A stretch of 64,000 bases of DNA from Hedera helix (taxonomy: Eukaryota; Streptophyta; Magnoliopsida; Apiales; Araliaceae). The position numbers and the translations under genes are program-made. The stretch's first letter is position 1. Each line of letters starts with the position of its first letter. Where the stretch lies: NCBI GenBank assembly GCA_947179155.2, contig OX359264.1:6711501-6775500 (forward strand), in the 5' to 3' direction. Positions 1-15,400 of the stretch are shown here, one piece after another. The notes under the pieces were generated by a model. The model made no database searches. It worked only from the letters and a program-made list of their open reading frames with translations, and had not been told where the DNA came from.

Positions 1-1479
1 TACAAAAACTAAAAATTTAGTAAATTAATAAACAAAACATGATAAGTAAAATGTGCTAATTCCTAGTTTTGTCCTTCATATTTCATGTTAAACATTTATA
101 GATACATTCTTTGTGTAAAGCGCAGTATCAAATTGTGGGGGTGCATATAAAGGTAAAAAGTATAACAACAAAATAATTATTTTATTTTAGACAAAATTAT
201 CTTTTATAATTCATATTGTTGCGGTTTACCGCCTATTTTAGTCACTTGGACACATTTGTTTATCACGTTTTCTTATTTTTTTGGGGGCCATAGGAGATGC
301 ATGATTGGTCAAAAAGCAGTGTGTGCACTTTACAGTCAGTAGTCACTAGTCAAGTACATAATAGTACAATGATTAAAGAATTGTTATAAAAAATATATAA
401 AATATTAAATAATATTATAATTATGATTGATTATAACTATTGAACTTACTCATACATGATAAATTATCTACGAATTAAATTTTAATACGTTATTTTGTAA
501 ACTAATTTTTATAAAACTTGTTTGTAAGCAGTTTTACATCATAGATAATAATACTCTCTTCGTCTTAGAATAAAATTATTGATTGATTTTTTGTGTATAT
601 TAAAAAAAATGACAAAATTATTTATATTTAAATTCTCATTTAATTACATTAATTTTGTACATGACTAGTTTTATTTTATAAATATATATATATAAAGAAT
701 AGAAATATGATAATTAATACTAATGATATTAATTATAGATAAATTATTATAAAAATAAATTATTTAAAATAAATAAATATTTAATTTGAAATAATTTAAA
801 ATAACAATAAAAAATTTATTCCAGAACGGAGGAGTAATACAATGGACCAAAGTTAAACCCAAACTATTATTAAATTAATAATTGTCCTTGCGACCACATC
901 CAATATATTTGTACCTTTATGAGCGGTAGCCGGTAGGTATGGAAAATCAAATAAACGTGCACATCTTATGAATTACTACGACCAACAGATGAAAACAAAT
1001 TATACGACTTGTAAAATTAATATCTTGTACGGTCCAATAGAAACTTGCTATTTAGATAAATTTAAGAGAAAATTAAGGAATTTATATTATAATAACAGAT
1101 CATAAAATAATTATTTAACATAGTAAAACTGTTAATCAAATTACATTTGAATTTTTTATTTTTATTTTAAATTAACTACATGACATGTTATTATTAGATT
1201 ATATAAATTAAAATATTAATTTTATAGGTCATTCTTATATAATTTATTCTTTTAACGGTAATGATTTACTTTGAATTTTGAATCACTCAATTCTTTTAAC
1301 AAAAATAGTTCAATTATAATATCGTAGTTAAATTATTATGTCAACAATTAATTAATTTAAGAATAAATATGAAACAATAATATATATTTAAAATTTATAA
1401 ATTTTGATAATAAGACTCTTTTTATGAGACACGAGAAAAAAATAATAATATGCAGCTTGATCAATTTTGTGATGCCTGA
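1..1479. other. 3' flank of copy A
   Basis: AT-rich sequence downstream of the copy A stop codon on the minus strand. It should contain the 3' UTR and poly(A) site, which I cannot place because A-rich signals occur throughout. I see no gene and no clear mobile-element end. Confidence 0.5.
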
Positions 1480-1596
1480 TTAATTGGCTGTTCGTGTTTC
1501 AGGCGGTCCTATGAACAATTCCGTCTCGACATCCACAATTTCTCTTCTTGTAACTTCATTCCATGTAATTTCCAGGGGCAACGTTTGCAGCTCACA
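1480..1596 (-). CDS. AGL14/AGL19-like: Copy A exon 7: C-terminal domain and stop
   Basis: 117 bp with TAA at 1480-1482. It encodes a 38-residue C-terminus beginning CELQTLPLEITWNE and ending ELFIGPPETRTAN. The VET.LFIG motif is the SOC1 motif of the clade. Acceptor TAATTTCAG. Confidence 0.93.
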   Translation of the reverse strand, partial: CELQTLPLEITWNEVTRREIVDVETELFIGPPETRTAN

Positions 1597-2516
1597 CTGA
1601 AATCAATTAAGCCCCATGTTATAACACTTTTTATTGTGTCTCTCAACATTAAGTATACCTTGCACCTTACGGATACGAATACAAATCTCACAATAAATAA
1701 GACAATAAAGGGGGGGAAAAGTCTCAAAATAATTTTGTGATAGTAGTACTTTTCATATAATTTATAACTTTTATAATTAATTGTATTATCTAAAATTAAA
1801 TAAATTTGTATAATTTTCTAACTTAAAAGTTTCATAAAAATTGGCTTCAAAAAAGTCTTTAATTTTATATTTTGAAATCGAGGAACCATTTAATAAGATT
1901 GTACTCCCTTTGCCCCACAATAAAAGTCCAATTATTTCATTTTTTATTCAAAAAAAGAAATGTTCCTATTACTTTTTTTGATAATTAAAATGACATGTCA
2001 TGACATTTCTTCAAGTTCGGCGTCACAATTCTTTTATCATGTCATCACCACTAATTGAATACTTCATACACTTATGAGAAAACATGAAATATACATATAT
2101 ATTCTTAAATTTTATAAATATATATACGACTCTTTTTGTAGGATAGATGGAGTATTATTTATTAATTTGTTAAGTTCTAGTACATCCAAAAAAGTATCTA
2201 ATTTATAAACCAAAAGTTTAAGATTGTATATTTGTTTCATGTTAATTTAATCCTAAATGTAATTATTGTTTAATATTTATACTTCTCTTAATTATAAAAA
2301 AAAAAAAAAAGAGTCTCTTTTATAGAGAGAAAAAAAAAAGAGAAGAAGATAAATGGAATTCTTTTTATAAAAAAAATGGCGTATCGCCATATAAATGGAA
2401 CATACAACTCTAACTAAATATTGAATATCAAGGAAAAATACCAACCTTCTTCCGCAATTCTGAATTTTCTTTGGCTAGTCTTCTCTCCTGAATTATAATA
2501 TCAAAATACACGTAAG

Positions 2517-2548
<32 letters not shown>

Positions 2549-3539
2549 TCAGGACAATCGCTAACTAGGAACACTATTCCAACTCTAAGATCTAAAGGAT
2601 GAGATCGATGGTTGGCCGTTGATGGGACTAACAGCTAGTGCCACTCCTAGTAGCTGGCCTAGAGACCAGGCCAATTACTAAAGTGTCCTTAAATTTAATT
2701 TCATACTAACCGCTAGTCCTAATAGTGATCAGTCAAATTGTCTGACCACCACTAGGACTAGAGGCCAGTATAATGTCATGTACATAAGTTAGGGATAAAA
2801 TAATAAAGTTTACTTACTAGCATATTGCTATTGAATAGTTTAAAATATTTTTACACGTATTTATATCTAATCAAAGGAAAAAGAGGAAGAGGTCTAAGAA
2901 AGAATAGAGTGAAGGCGGAAGTAGTGGGTATTGCGGTTATAATAGTGGTGTAATGTTGGGTGATGAATATGAGTTGAAGAGTTAAGGGATAGAAAAAGGA
3001 AAGTTGAGAGGACAGAGACCCCTCAAATTTAATAAGTCTCTTCAAATTTTATATCAAATATAAGAAAGGTATGTTACTTAAAAGTGTCTCCCTTCTTTAA
3101 AGTATAAATTTTTGTTCCCCTAAAAAAGATGAACTAAGATATTTTAACGTAAATCTATTATCTATGGGAGTTTATTATTATTAAAAAAAAAATAACTCAT
3201 AATTTTATATAATTTTGAGAACCCGCTACAAAAAATGTGAATTTTTTATTCTCCTCCTTTTATTTTTCTTAAATTTAATTTCATACTGGCTGCTAGTAGC
3301 GACCAGACAATTTGACTGGTCGCTACTAGGACTAGCTGTCAGTATAAAATTAAATTTAAGGACACTTTAGTAATTGGTCTGACCGCTATTGGGAGTGACA
3401 CTGGCTGTTATTGGGAATGGCACTGGCCGCTAGTCCCACCAGCGGCCAGTCATCGATCTCATCATTTAGATCTTAGATTGGACGACCAAAGATCAACTAA
3501 CTAGAATAGTGTCCTTAGCTAGTGCTTGCCCTATATCAG

Positions 3540-3613
<74 letters not shown>

Positions 3614-6421
3614 AAATGTATATACACAGCTGTCTAATGCACAGTCATCTGTGACGATAATTTTTTGGACGACGATTTTTTTGGGTTACGACTATGGTTC
3701 AAATGTCGTCATAGTTATTTTTGGTCTATGGCGACGGTTGAACCGTCACCATAGTCCAAAAAAATCGTCGTCATAGACGACTGTGCACTACACAACTGTG
3801 TATATACATATAGTCATATATATATATATGAATTAGCTATATATACGGTACAACTTAGTGTGTATGTTGTATGTATATAATGTACAATTTCGACTTTATC
3901 TCAGCTTATCAAGACTAAAGTACAAGTTGAACTCTATAATGTTGGTTCAAATTTGCATTTTAGACTTTCTTTTTGATTAAGGAGGGTGTATTCAATTAGG
4001 ATTTGTAAGGACTTATAAAGACTTTAAAAGTTTAGTTGTATTCAATCAAGACATTTAAAGAGTTTATAAAAGTTTAGTGGTATTCAATTACAATTTTTCT
4101 AATGTCTTTAAAAGTTATGTGATATTGAATTAAGACTTTTACAAAGTCTATAAAAGTATTTCGGTATTCAAAAAGTCATAGATTTTAAAGATTTCTATCA
4201 AATGGTGGAGTTTGATAGATTTTAAAACAAGATTTATTCATATTCAAAGTCTTCCAAAGTCTGGCCTCATGCCCAAAGACTTCCAAATATTTGCCAAAAA
4301 CTTTCTAATATTTGAGAAATAGAGAAGATGAAAATAATATAAAATAAATATAAATAAAATTAATAAAAACACATAATAATAAATAATTTTCCTAAAATAA
4401 TAAAAATACTCAAAAACTAACAAATAAAAATAGTATAAAATAACATAAAATAATATAAATTAATTGAAAACTCACAAAATATATCAAAACCAAATTAAAA
4501 TAAATATTAATACATTTAAGTACAAAATAATTACAAAAATTTAGCATTTAGGGAATAAAAATATAGCATAGTTCATCCTCATCAGCTGTGTAAGCTTACA
4601 TGTTAGTGTTGATTTAATATATTTTGGTTGTCATTTATACTGGTGATTTGAAAATGTCTCATATAAAACTTTTGATAAATAATGATATACTAAGTAAACT
4701 GTCTAATAGAATTGTTCGCATTTTAGCAACTATTTCTATGGAGAATTTTCATGAATAACCCCTCATTTCATTTGGTTGCGAATGTCATTTTATGTTGTTG
4801 AATTAAAATTGTAATTACAATATTTAGGTACTAGCAGTTAAAAAACAATAGAAAATTTTAAAGTTCTATGTGGTTTATAAACTTTTTCCATTATAGGGCA
4901 GTGTGTAATTTTCTCTAATCAATTATCCCCTTAATTTTTTATCCATTTGTGATCATTGGGTTATGTGATACTCTATTATGTCAAAGGTGTAAAGATGAGG
5001 ATGCTTCCAGACCAACCAATCTATCCAGTTCATCATTTCTATAGTTTTCTTCAAAGCATATTGTCCGACCTCTTCAACAAAATGCTTAATGATGTAAGCT
5101 ACAAGATATATTAAAAGTATATAAAAGTCTATCAAAGTCTTTAGTAAAAAGTCTATAGAAGTATGTCACTTATTTCATGGAATCTTTAAAAGTCATTTTA
5201 AAAGTCTTTAAAGTCATTAAAAGTCAACGAACTCTACAAAAATATGTCACTTAAAAAGAGTCTTTAAAAGTTTTTAAAAGTCTTAATTAAATACACCCCC
5301 CTAAAAGTCTATAAATTTTGGAGAAGTGTATGTACACAACTTCAAACATAACTTAAAACACTACATTTTGATCTCAACCATTAAAAGATGGGGTCTGACA
5401 CGGAAATTCGAGTCAAGTCCCACTTTTTAATAGTTAAAATATATATATAGTATTTGGAATAATATTTTATTATAGTGCGTGTAAAATTATCCATAAACTT
5501 TATGCATAATAATTTGCAACCTACGGTTTTTTTTTCCCCGTAGTTGACTGAACAATTAAAATGAAGGGTAAAACAATAAAACTATCAACATAGTCTATTT
5601 ATTCATTTCATTTTGTGTCTTTTAATTCTAGAACTCAATATAGTTTAGGGAGATATACCAATTTTTTTAAAAGTTTGGGGGGAAAATCAAACTTTAATTT
5701 AGATTGTAAATTTATTTTATAGCTAAACCAAACTACTAAAGGGTACAACTTTTAATTTAGTCTTTTATAGATATACATACCTCTTCCTTCATCTGCTCAA
5801 TCTTCTGCTTAAACAACTGGCGCTGAAATCAGGAAAAAAATAAGGTCAATTTGATTTTCAATTTTATATTCAGAAGATTTTTAAAGACCGCAACAGAGAA
5901 TACTTAGACAAAACTTGAATGTCAAGAAAAGGATGTATTATCTTTTATGGTTTTGTGTTGGATATTTGTCTAGGATGTATTACACAGTTTGTACTAAAAC
6001 AAATTCATGTTATTTATTTTGTATTTGGAAAAGGAAAAAAAATAGTAACATATATAAGATCTTATTTCCTCAGTTTTATAAAAATAGTTTCACTTACCAA
6101 ATTTATAATTTTACAAAAATATTTGTGTTCTATTTTTTCATTCATAAATGTACCGAGTGTTTAGTTTAAACTAATGTTACGATAACGAAATTATGATGAT
6201 AAATTTAACTAGATGGTTAAAAGCATTTTTGGACACTTTAATATCAAGTTCATTTGCGCGAGTTTATTTTCTCTTTTATGGGAAATTTGTTTCTTGCTTC
6301 ATGTGATCAAGTTGATTATTATGATTTCTTGTAAGGTGTCTACTGATATTGTAACAAAAAAAAAATTTACAAATGGAGACTCTTTTCTTGAAATAGAGAA
6401 AGTAGAAAACCCAAAAGACTG

Positions 6422-6457
<36 letters not shown>

Positions 6458-9400
6458 CAACGGTACCTTTGTTGCTCTAATGTTGCTCAAACTTCTCTCT
6501 AAATGGGTTTCTATCTCTTGTAGTTCGTCCGCATTGTAAGACTCCAAACCAACTCCCAAGAGCTTTCTGCATTAGTATGTGTTAGCTTTAAAATGTGAAA
6601 TTAATTAAGTAAATTTATTTCAAGAACACAATTTGCACATACCCTTTACACTCCTCAAGGTGCTCAATCTTCTTGGCTATGGTTTCAACCTCTTTCTTCA
6701 GTCGCTGCATGCATGTACTACTTTTTGTTAGATACATATGTATATGTATATATATATATCAATCTTGATTATAACAGCTTCGAGTGCAACTCAAGAAAAC
6801 AAATAAAAAGTCCAGTTTTAGCATACAAAAATAAAAATAGCAAATTAAAGTGAATTTAAACAGAAGAATCTCTTGGTAATTAATGGATCTATTTATTACT
6901 TAATTTGGGTTCTAATTTGAAAAATTCAAAATTTTGTGAGATTAATTAATAATAATGATCAAGAGAGAAATGATCATCTCTTGCTAGTAGCTATATATTA
7001 ATGAAACATAAGCTTATACTCCGGTATGAATTCCGAGTGCTAACCTCAATATTTTCTTCATCTGCTGCACTCATGCCGGTTTCAAGGTTCTTGGTATTCT
7101 TCTCATACCGATCTATCGTATCATTTGTACTGAAACAATTTCAAGAATATTATAGTGCATACTCTGACAATATGACTGTTGAAAACCACAATGTAACACA
7201 ATAACGAGAATAAGTTTACAAACACAATAATAAAACACAATATCAATCATAATCATTAAAAAATGGAGGCGGATACAGGATTTTCGTACTCCTATAATTT
7301 AATAAAAATAATAAATAAATTAATAAAATTCATCAAATACAAATAAAATTAAATAATGTAAGTCATCATATAGTATATTCTTATTTTGTGAACGAATAGT
7401 TTCATTATGTTGTTCTTGGACTGAAACATGATTAATTGACTCTTAAGTAGGTTCAACAAAAGAAGATTCGGAACAAGTATGTTTAGTAGAGTTAGATCTT
7501 GAAAAATATTTATCCTATATCTATTCATCATGATTGCAAAATATCAAATATAAATTCACAACACAATAGATAACAAATTAAAAAATAAATTTAATAGTAT
7601 GAACAAAACAAACACTCACTAGTATAGTCCTAAATCTAAATTATATATTCACAGTTCATATCTTTATTAATTTAAATACAACATTAAATGACACATATGC
7701 CAAAAACTTCAATATATACTCTAAACTTCAATATATACGGTTACATCGACGAATTTGTACCGAAACAATTTCAAGAATATTATTCATGTGTTGAAATACT
7801 CTGACAATATATATGACTGTTGAAAACCACAATGTAACACAATAACAAACCCCAAAGAGAAAAATACAATAAACCACAATGTAACACAATAACAAAGTAT
7901 TGGTGCGCCTATAACCCAGTTGACAAACAAAGATTGATAGTAGTTAGAACTCAAGATTCAACTGTTTGCTAAATTAATTAGTTCATAAACTAAGTCTTAT
8001 TTGAATTGTCAATTTTTTCCCCCACATATTAAGTTTTGTCTATAGCTAGGATACACGTCATATTTCTTCAATGTATTTTTTTGTTCAATGCACAATTCTA
8101 TTACAAAATTTATTATTGAGAATTAAGAAACCATAAAAAATATTATGTTTAAACGTGTCACTAGCAACTCTTACAATGTAAAATAAAAAATAACAATAAT
8201 AACATCAACCTCATCAATTCTAGCACCATCTTTATATTAAAATATCAGGTGAAAATAACTTCTCCCTATATTTAAAGACTAGAGAAGGACAGGAGAGATT
8301 AAAATGTAGGAGTAAAAATTGATGGCGTGTTTAAGATGTCAACAGTACTCTTATGATTAGAAACTTTTCATTAAGATTGCTGAAATTTATTTATTTTTTA
8401 CACATTATCCTATAACCCCGCCCCAATATACACAACCAGTCTTTGAAATCTTGAACCCTACTCGGCTTATAAACCATGAGCTGCAAACATTTTATCGCTT
8501 CCGTGTTTTATCAGGCTCATGAATTATGGGATAAGTCCACGCTTCCTTTCCAAATTATAAACCAAAGGCACCCACTGAGTAGGCTAGAAACAAAGTCTTT
8601 GGCAAGAACTCAGTCATAATTGAAATTAGAAAGAGCTAAATAACTGTTTCACCATGTTACAATCTTGTGTTAAAATTTGAGTACATACAGTAACAACTTG
8701 AAGCAATTACCTATACTCCTCCGTTCATTTTTAACTGTCACTTTAGCGTAAGAATGTTGTTCCTTATTATCTACAGTTTGTACATTGCTGTTAGATTTAC
8801 GAAATGGGCTCAAGTATCTTATATAGAGATATCAAATTCTCTAACTCAAAATTAATTGGCAATGAGAAAAATCAGCTCAAGTCATTATATTCTAAACATA
8901 TTTTCTCAAGGTATTTAATGTATGACAATATATATATGCTCTAACACTCCTCCACACGTGTAACCGGGTGTATTGAGAGTTGCACGTGTATATGATTGAA
9001 TATCGAATCCCACACAAGACAAGCTGATGAGGACATGCTTAGCTTGGATGAGAGCTAAGGAATCAAAGTTTGGGAGGATCAAATTCAAGTTCCCATTGAG
9101 CCAGTTACGAGGGTGAGAGCTAAAAAATTCAAGGAAAGACTTAATGGATTGATTCAACAGATTTGGGCAGATCAAAAGTCAAGGGGGTTCGATAAAGAAG
9201 TTGATACAAAGTTAATCCAATTGGTTCAAGCAAGCCCAGGCCAAGGAAGCCTAAGTCAAGATCAAGATCAACTAGCACGTATACGCAGCGCTACAACCCA
9301 AGTTTTGGGCGTCACAACGCCTGAGATGCATAATGTAGCCTTGCAGAAATTCTCCATAGCGTCGCAACACCGCAGCGCCCGAGCTCCAAGCACCGTAACG

Positions 9401-12400
9401 CCTAAGGCTAGCGTCGTAGTGCCCAAGCATTTGTGAGACAGAATTTTCCAAGCGCCGCAGCGCTTCGAGGCGTGATGTTCAGATTGTTAAGGGTTTTAGC
9501 TTCCTTCTTTAAATAGGATTCCTATGTAATGTTACTTCCTTTTGTTACTAAAATTAGGGTTTCATATGATTATTATAAATAGAAGTAATGCACTTCATAA
9601 TTACAGTACACACTTTTTAGATTAATCATATACTTATGAGAATTTTCTCATCTTTTAGTTCTTTAAGAATTTCTAAGCATTCTCAGTTTTTTTGGGATTC
9701 AATCTTGACTTATCATTCAACAATTCATAGTTAGATGTGGCATCTTCTATTTATACCAAGGTTCTTGTAATATCCCAAACATTTCAAAGCTTGTAAATAT
9801 GATCTGAAAAGATCTATATAAAGGTTATCAATTTAAAACATAGTATTGTGTGAAACTATTACCTAAGAACAATTGTTTGGGTATCCATTAAGTTATGTAA
9901 AGACTAAATACGACTCAAAACTACGATTGTATTCAATAAGAGGTTAAAATTTTAACCTAAACCATGTGTTATGTGATTTAATAAAGATTGAATTATGTTT
10001 TAAGAATGTGATATGTGATTTTCATATGTGTTTGATTTTGTGTTTTGGTTCAAGCATGGTTTTTAAACCCGGATCAGACCACCAATCCGACTGGAAAAAA
10101 TTATAACTGATCGGCCCTCCGGTCCGGTTCAAGCCAAAAAATTAGTTTTGGTCAAAATCTAGTTAAAACCGGTGACCCGGAGGATGGACTGGTCGACCCG
10201 ATCACTGGGTCACCGGTTTTACCGGTTCCTTACCTCTCTTTTTTTTTCTTTTTCTTTTTTTAAATTTAACCACTTGAACTTGATTAAATGTATCCTTGAT
10301 TGAGTTTTGAGTTATGATCATGATTTAATATCTCTTTTCATATATATTTAGTATTTATTTGAATTGTATAAAGTAAACACTATACAAATAGATTTAATTT
10401 TTTTTACCGAATTTAATTGAATGTATCCTAGATATGTTTATGTTCATTTGTGTTTGATTTTATCACAATTGAGTCTTGAATTTTGAGTTATGATCATAAT
10501 TTAATATCTTTTTTTAATATAAATTTTGTATTTATTTGAATTGTATAAAGTAAACATTGTAGAAATGGGTATAATTTTTTTATTTATTTTTTGTGTAGAG
10601 AAATTGATTAATTTTACATATTTACTGAATATTATATATAATATATAATAATAACTAATATATTTAATTATTTATTATTTAATACATATAAATGACATCA
10701 CCGGTATAATAACGATTCAACCACTGGTTGGACCAGTGACTCATCCACCCGATACATTTTCCAATCCGGGTATGAGAATACTAGTTCAAGTATTCAACCT
10801 TAACACTTATTAAAATCAAGAAGTTATTTTAGAGCTAAAACCTAAATTGAAAAAAATATTAAAACCTAAACCCTAACCCTATGGGTAAATCTTAAAGGTT
10901 AGAAAACCTAAAACCTAAAGGTTGAACCCTAAGGGTTAGAAAACCTAAAGATCACTATTCATATATACGAAAATAATACGAGTATAATAAAAAAATTATA
11001 CAAGAATAATACAAAAATTATACGGTAGAAATACGAAAAGTCAATCGATAAATATTAAAAGTCAACGATTTCGGCTAATTGGAATCGACCTAGAAGCTAA
11101 CTAGTTTGTTTAGAATCGAACTAAATGACTAACTAGTTTGGTTGGAAATGAACTAGATTAGTTGGTAATGAACTAAGTTAGGTGATAGTTTGGTTGGAAT
11201 CAAACTAGAAAGCAAACTAAGTTTGGTGTAACTAAGTTGGAGAAATCAAATTAAGAACCAAACCAAGTTTGTCTAAAAAAATTAAAGGTGATTTAGTTAC
11301 TTATGTAGAGAATTGGAGGGCCTTCTGGCCATTATGAGAGTATGTAATACTTACAAATTATGTAAGTATACTTTTTGTCTTGCAATCTTAGAAGCAAAGT
11401 GAGACTTGGCTTCTTTGGTTGGTTTTTAAGGTTGTTAAGTAGGAGATGTGGCTTGTTGTGAGCCTAGGGTTCTTAAGTGAACCTATTAATCACCAATTAA
11501 GTCATTAAGTAAGGGTTAATTACAATTTAGCAATAGTTAAGCAAGATTAATTAAGCTAAACGTAGCCAATGTTTATAGGATATTTTTAAGATCAATGATG
11601 GCTAGGGAACAAGGAGGACCCAACCATTAATGACAAGGAAGGAGCTAGGTAGCTCACTTAGGAGATATTTATAGAGGCAAGGTGTGTAGGAGAAGCTAGG
11701 TTGTGCAAAGATGTCCATTTTGCCCTAACTTTGAAAGTCCCATAAATAGAGCATTTGATTCTTCATTTAAATTCACTTATTCACAAGAAGCTTGAGAGAG
11801 AAATTCATAAGAAAGAATTAGTTTGGTAGTTGAGAGCAAGAAGCAAGAAGACTAGCATAATCAAGTAGTAAAGCTTGCACTTTAAGAGGTAACAAACTCT
11901 AGTTGTTGTAATTTTAGTTTATGTTCTTAGTGTTATTCGTATTCTTGAGTAAAAGTCATAAATTCTCACATAAGTAGGTTTAGAATTTCATAATTTAGTG
12001 TTATAGAGTTGTAAAACAAGATGACACGGCCTTATAATGCTAGTGGCATCAAGGTTTAGTAAGTTAAAACAAGTACATATGAAATTAGCTAGTTTTTATT
12101 TTGTCCTTCGTTCGTTGTGTTTTTGAGTAAAAGTCATAAATCTCTATATAAGTAGATTTGTGATTTTGTTATTTTTATGTTATTAAGTGTTATTGAGTGT
12201 TAGAACAAGTTATCTTCGTAAATTAATACTTGAGGTATCATGCTTTACCAATCGGATCAAAGAAAGATAAACTTAGTTATTATTCTGACATTGATTGCAA
12301 TTGTAAAAGAAAGTTGTATATCATGAAATTATAATGAATTTAGACTCAAGAATCACATCAAAATATTTTGAAATGAAGAAGTTATGAATGTTTGAGTGAA

Positions 12401-15400
12401 GAAGGCTCGGACAGCCAAAAGATGAAACCCTAAAAAGTTAGGTTCCGCCGTCTGGGCGCGGCTGCACCACTTGTAAGCCTATAATGGGCGCGGCAACGCC
12501 TGTCAAGGTTTTCAAAAAGTTAAAATTTGTTCCATTGAGGTTTTGTCCAGTTGGAACTCCAATTTTTCGTATCGGATAGTGTAAAGTTCAAACAAAACAC
12601 CGTTAGGGACTTGAAACCTAAGATAAACTTATAAAGTCAATGTTTTATGTTTATATAGAAACTTATTTATATGATTATTAATCGTGTAGGATTCAAAGCG
12701 TGTTTAAGCTTTAGTAGTAAACTTTAATACCTATCGAGACAAGTTTTCTAACTCTTATGTGTTATGTTACAAGTTATATATATGTTTTATACGCTTTGTG
12801 TGACAACATAATATAAATTATTGAAATGAAAGCATAAACTGTGGATGTGTTATTTACTAGACTTGCTGAGCCGTAATACTCATTTTTGCGAATAAAACTT
12901 TATTTATAGTTAAGAAAAATGATAAGAAGATCGTGGAAGTAAAGAAGAATGCGTAAACTAGATTACTTGTCTGTTGTTTGTAGTCATAAAGATTTATGTA
13001 ATATGAACAAGCAAACATGTAACCAAGTATTATTCAATGATAGTATCATAATATCATCAAAAAGTGTTATCTTTAAATTTGATATAACTTAGAATTGTTA
13101 AACATTAAAACAATGTTGATAAATAACTATATATCTGAATAAGGATATTGAATAACATTGTGAGTGCTGTAAGAATAAAGATATAACACCGATAAAGAAA
13201 CCAAATTCATCGTAAGGTTCCTATATTCTAAGTACAATTGTGTTATTAATATTATGAATTTCAGATAAATAGAAAATATAGATATAAAGAGATATCTCTA
13301 TAAAGATATATATCTAAGTAAGGGTATTGAATAATATAGGGAGTTCTATAAGAAAAAGAATATTGCCATAGAGCAATATTTATCGCAAGATTCTTCTGTT
13401 TCAAGAACAATCCTATTGTTAATGCTATGAAACTTTGATATATTAAAGTATAGATTATCTAAATCTTAAGGTTAAAAATTAACCGGTATATGTAATGTTA
13501 TCCATTCGTATGGATGAACTACAAGTTAATACTTGTAAAAATGATATGATCAAGACCAAGTTACGATCCAAAAATTAAGTAAAAGAAATTTTTAAAGAAT
13601 TTTCTGAAATAGACTAGTATAACCAATATGATTATGGGATCATTAGTTAAGTTGGAAGATGTTATGGAAGATAATGCACAAAGTCCGTTGTAGCAAGTAC
13701 GGGAATTTTAGGGCGTTACATTTGGTATCAGAGCAGTGGATTATAGTTTTAAAGTAAAGAGTATCTTAGGGTATAATCTGAGAAAAATATTTATTTGGAG
13801 ATAATAGAAATTCATTTGGAGACAGTAGAAATTTATTTGGATATTGTAAGAATTAAACTCGTAAAGAGTTTTAAATGTCGAAAATTGAGAAAAATAGATT
13901 AGAGATAGTTTAAATAGAAGTGTGTTTGGATTTCGATTGAAAACTTATGTTAGCAAAATTGAGTTAAATAACTCTCTTTTATGGGCAGAAGTTTAATGTG
14001 CGTTAGAAAACCAATCTAACTACACTATTGGTACGAATGATTCATGGTCAGTGTTTTCAAAGCGGGATACACACTGAATGAGATCATCGAGAATAGTGTG
14101 GATGAGACGGGGAACTGATTCATTAGTTCTTGGGTGAAAAAAATACTCAGTTTACTATATTGATAATTAATTGAAATATTGTGTCAAACTAATAATTTTA
14201 AAAGATATTTATATGTTAGTTATTGAGTGAATGAACCCTTATATGGAAAATGCTATGATATATCAGTCGAACCAACTTATGATATGTGACTACAAAATTG
14301 TCATATTCAGTGGGGTGTTGAAACATATTAATATGAATTGAGACATTTTCATCCCCTTGTGGATAAGAAGGGGAACTGGTATATTTGTTATTGGTTTAAT
14401 AAACCAATCAGTTTACTATATTACTATATATTTGTAAAACTTGTGTTGTGATTAGAGAAAAATAGAAGAGATAAAGGATTAAGGGTATTCAAATCTTCTA
14501 GCTATGCTAGATCTGCATGCGTATATTCGCATTTGGGTGCTTTTGAAAAGATAAATGAATTTGTTATCATCAACACACGACAACCCAGGGTGTGGAGTAA
14601 ACACATTGTTACCTGTTGTGGTATGATAAAACCTAAAATGATATTCAAAATGGAAATTTTTTGTAAGTTATGTTATTCTTATGTCTATGTTAATTGTTTA
14701 AGTTTTAATTAAAAAATAAAAATGACTTTTTCATCAACACACCATGGAACCTAGTGTGGATATGATAAAATGATGAGTCATCAACGCATTATTGCAAGGT
14801 GCGATATACATTTATAAATTGATTTTCAAAAGCTTTAATGGTTTAAAGATGAATCAATGCTAATTCTTTTGGTTAGACACTACTAATAGAGGAAATTTAA
14901 AATGGAGATATGATTCTGGTAAACGCAACATACCGCGTCTTTAAACTGTAAATGTCATACAAGACATGTGGTATTAAAGACTAATCACTTAAAGTACTGT
15001 TATTAGTGTTTTCAGTCTTTGTGATTGTTAAACGTGGAGCGTGTTCTCAATTTTATTTGATTGCAACACAGGAAGAGTGTTTTCAGTCCTAGTAACTGTT
15101 AAACATTTATGGTTCGTATAGCATCTATAGAATTTTAAAAGTTCACGGTCTTGATGGACCCCTCAGTATCAATTAGAGTGATCCTCTAAAAAGAAAAAGA
15201 TAGAGTATGATTAAAGGTTTAAAACCTAGTGTAAGAAAATGTTTAGGTTGAACATTCTTAACCTAATTTAAGTATTAGAAATTTCATGCGAGTAAAGATG
15301 AACTAAGGAAATTCATATTGAAGAGTAAGTTGAGATTATTATATTGTAATTTCGAGGACGAAATTCTTATACAAAAGAATGAATGTAATATCCTGAATAT

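Noticed and set aside
5915..6422. Overlapping plus-strand frames in copy A intron 4
   Set aside because: AT-rich intron sequence between exons 4 and 5; no homologous frame in copy B.
9113..9436. 107-codon frame as a host gene
   Set aside because: Its start resembles the end of gypsy polyproteins and the rest is a repetitive GC-rich LTR-type patch.
10865..10945. CCCTAAACCCTAA-like motifs suggesting interstitial telomere repeats
   Set aside because: Only a few degenerate units, present at the same place in several LTR copies (also about 15850 and, reversed, 21830), so they are part of the LTR.
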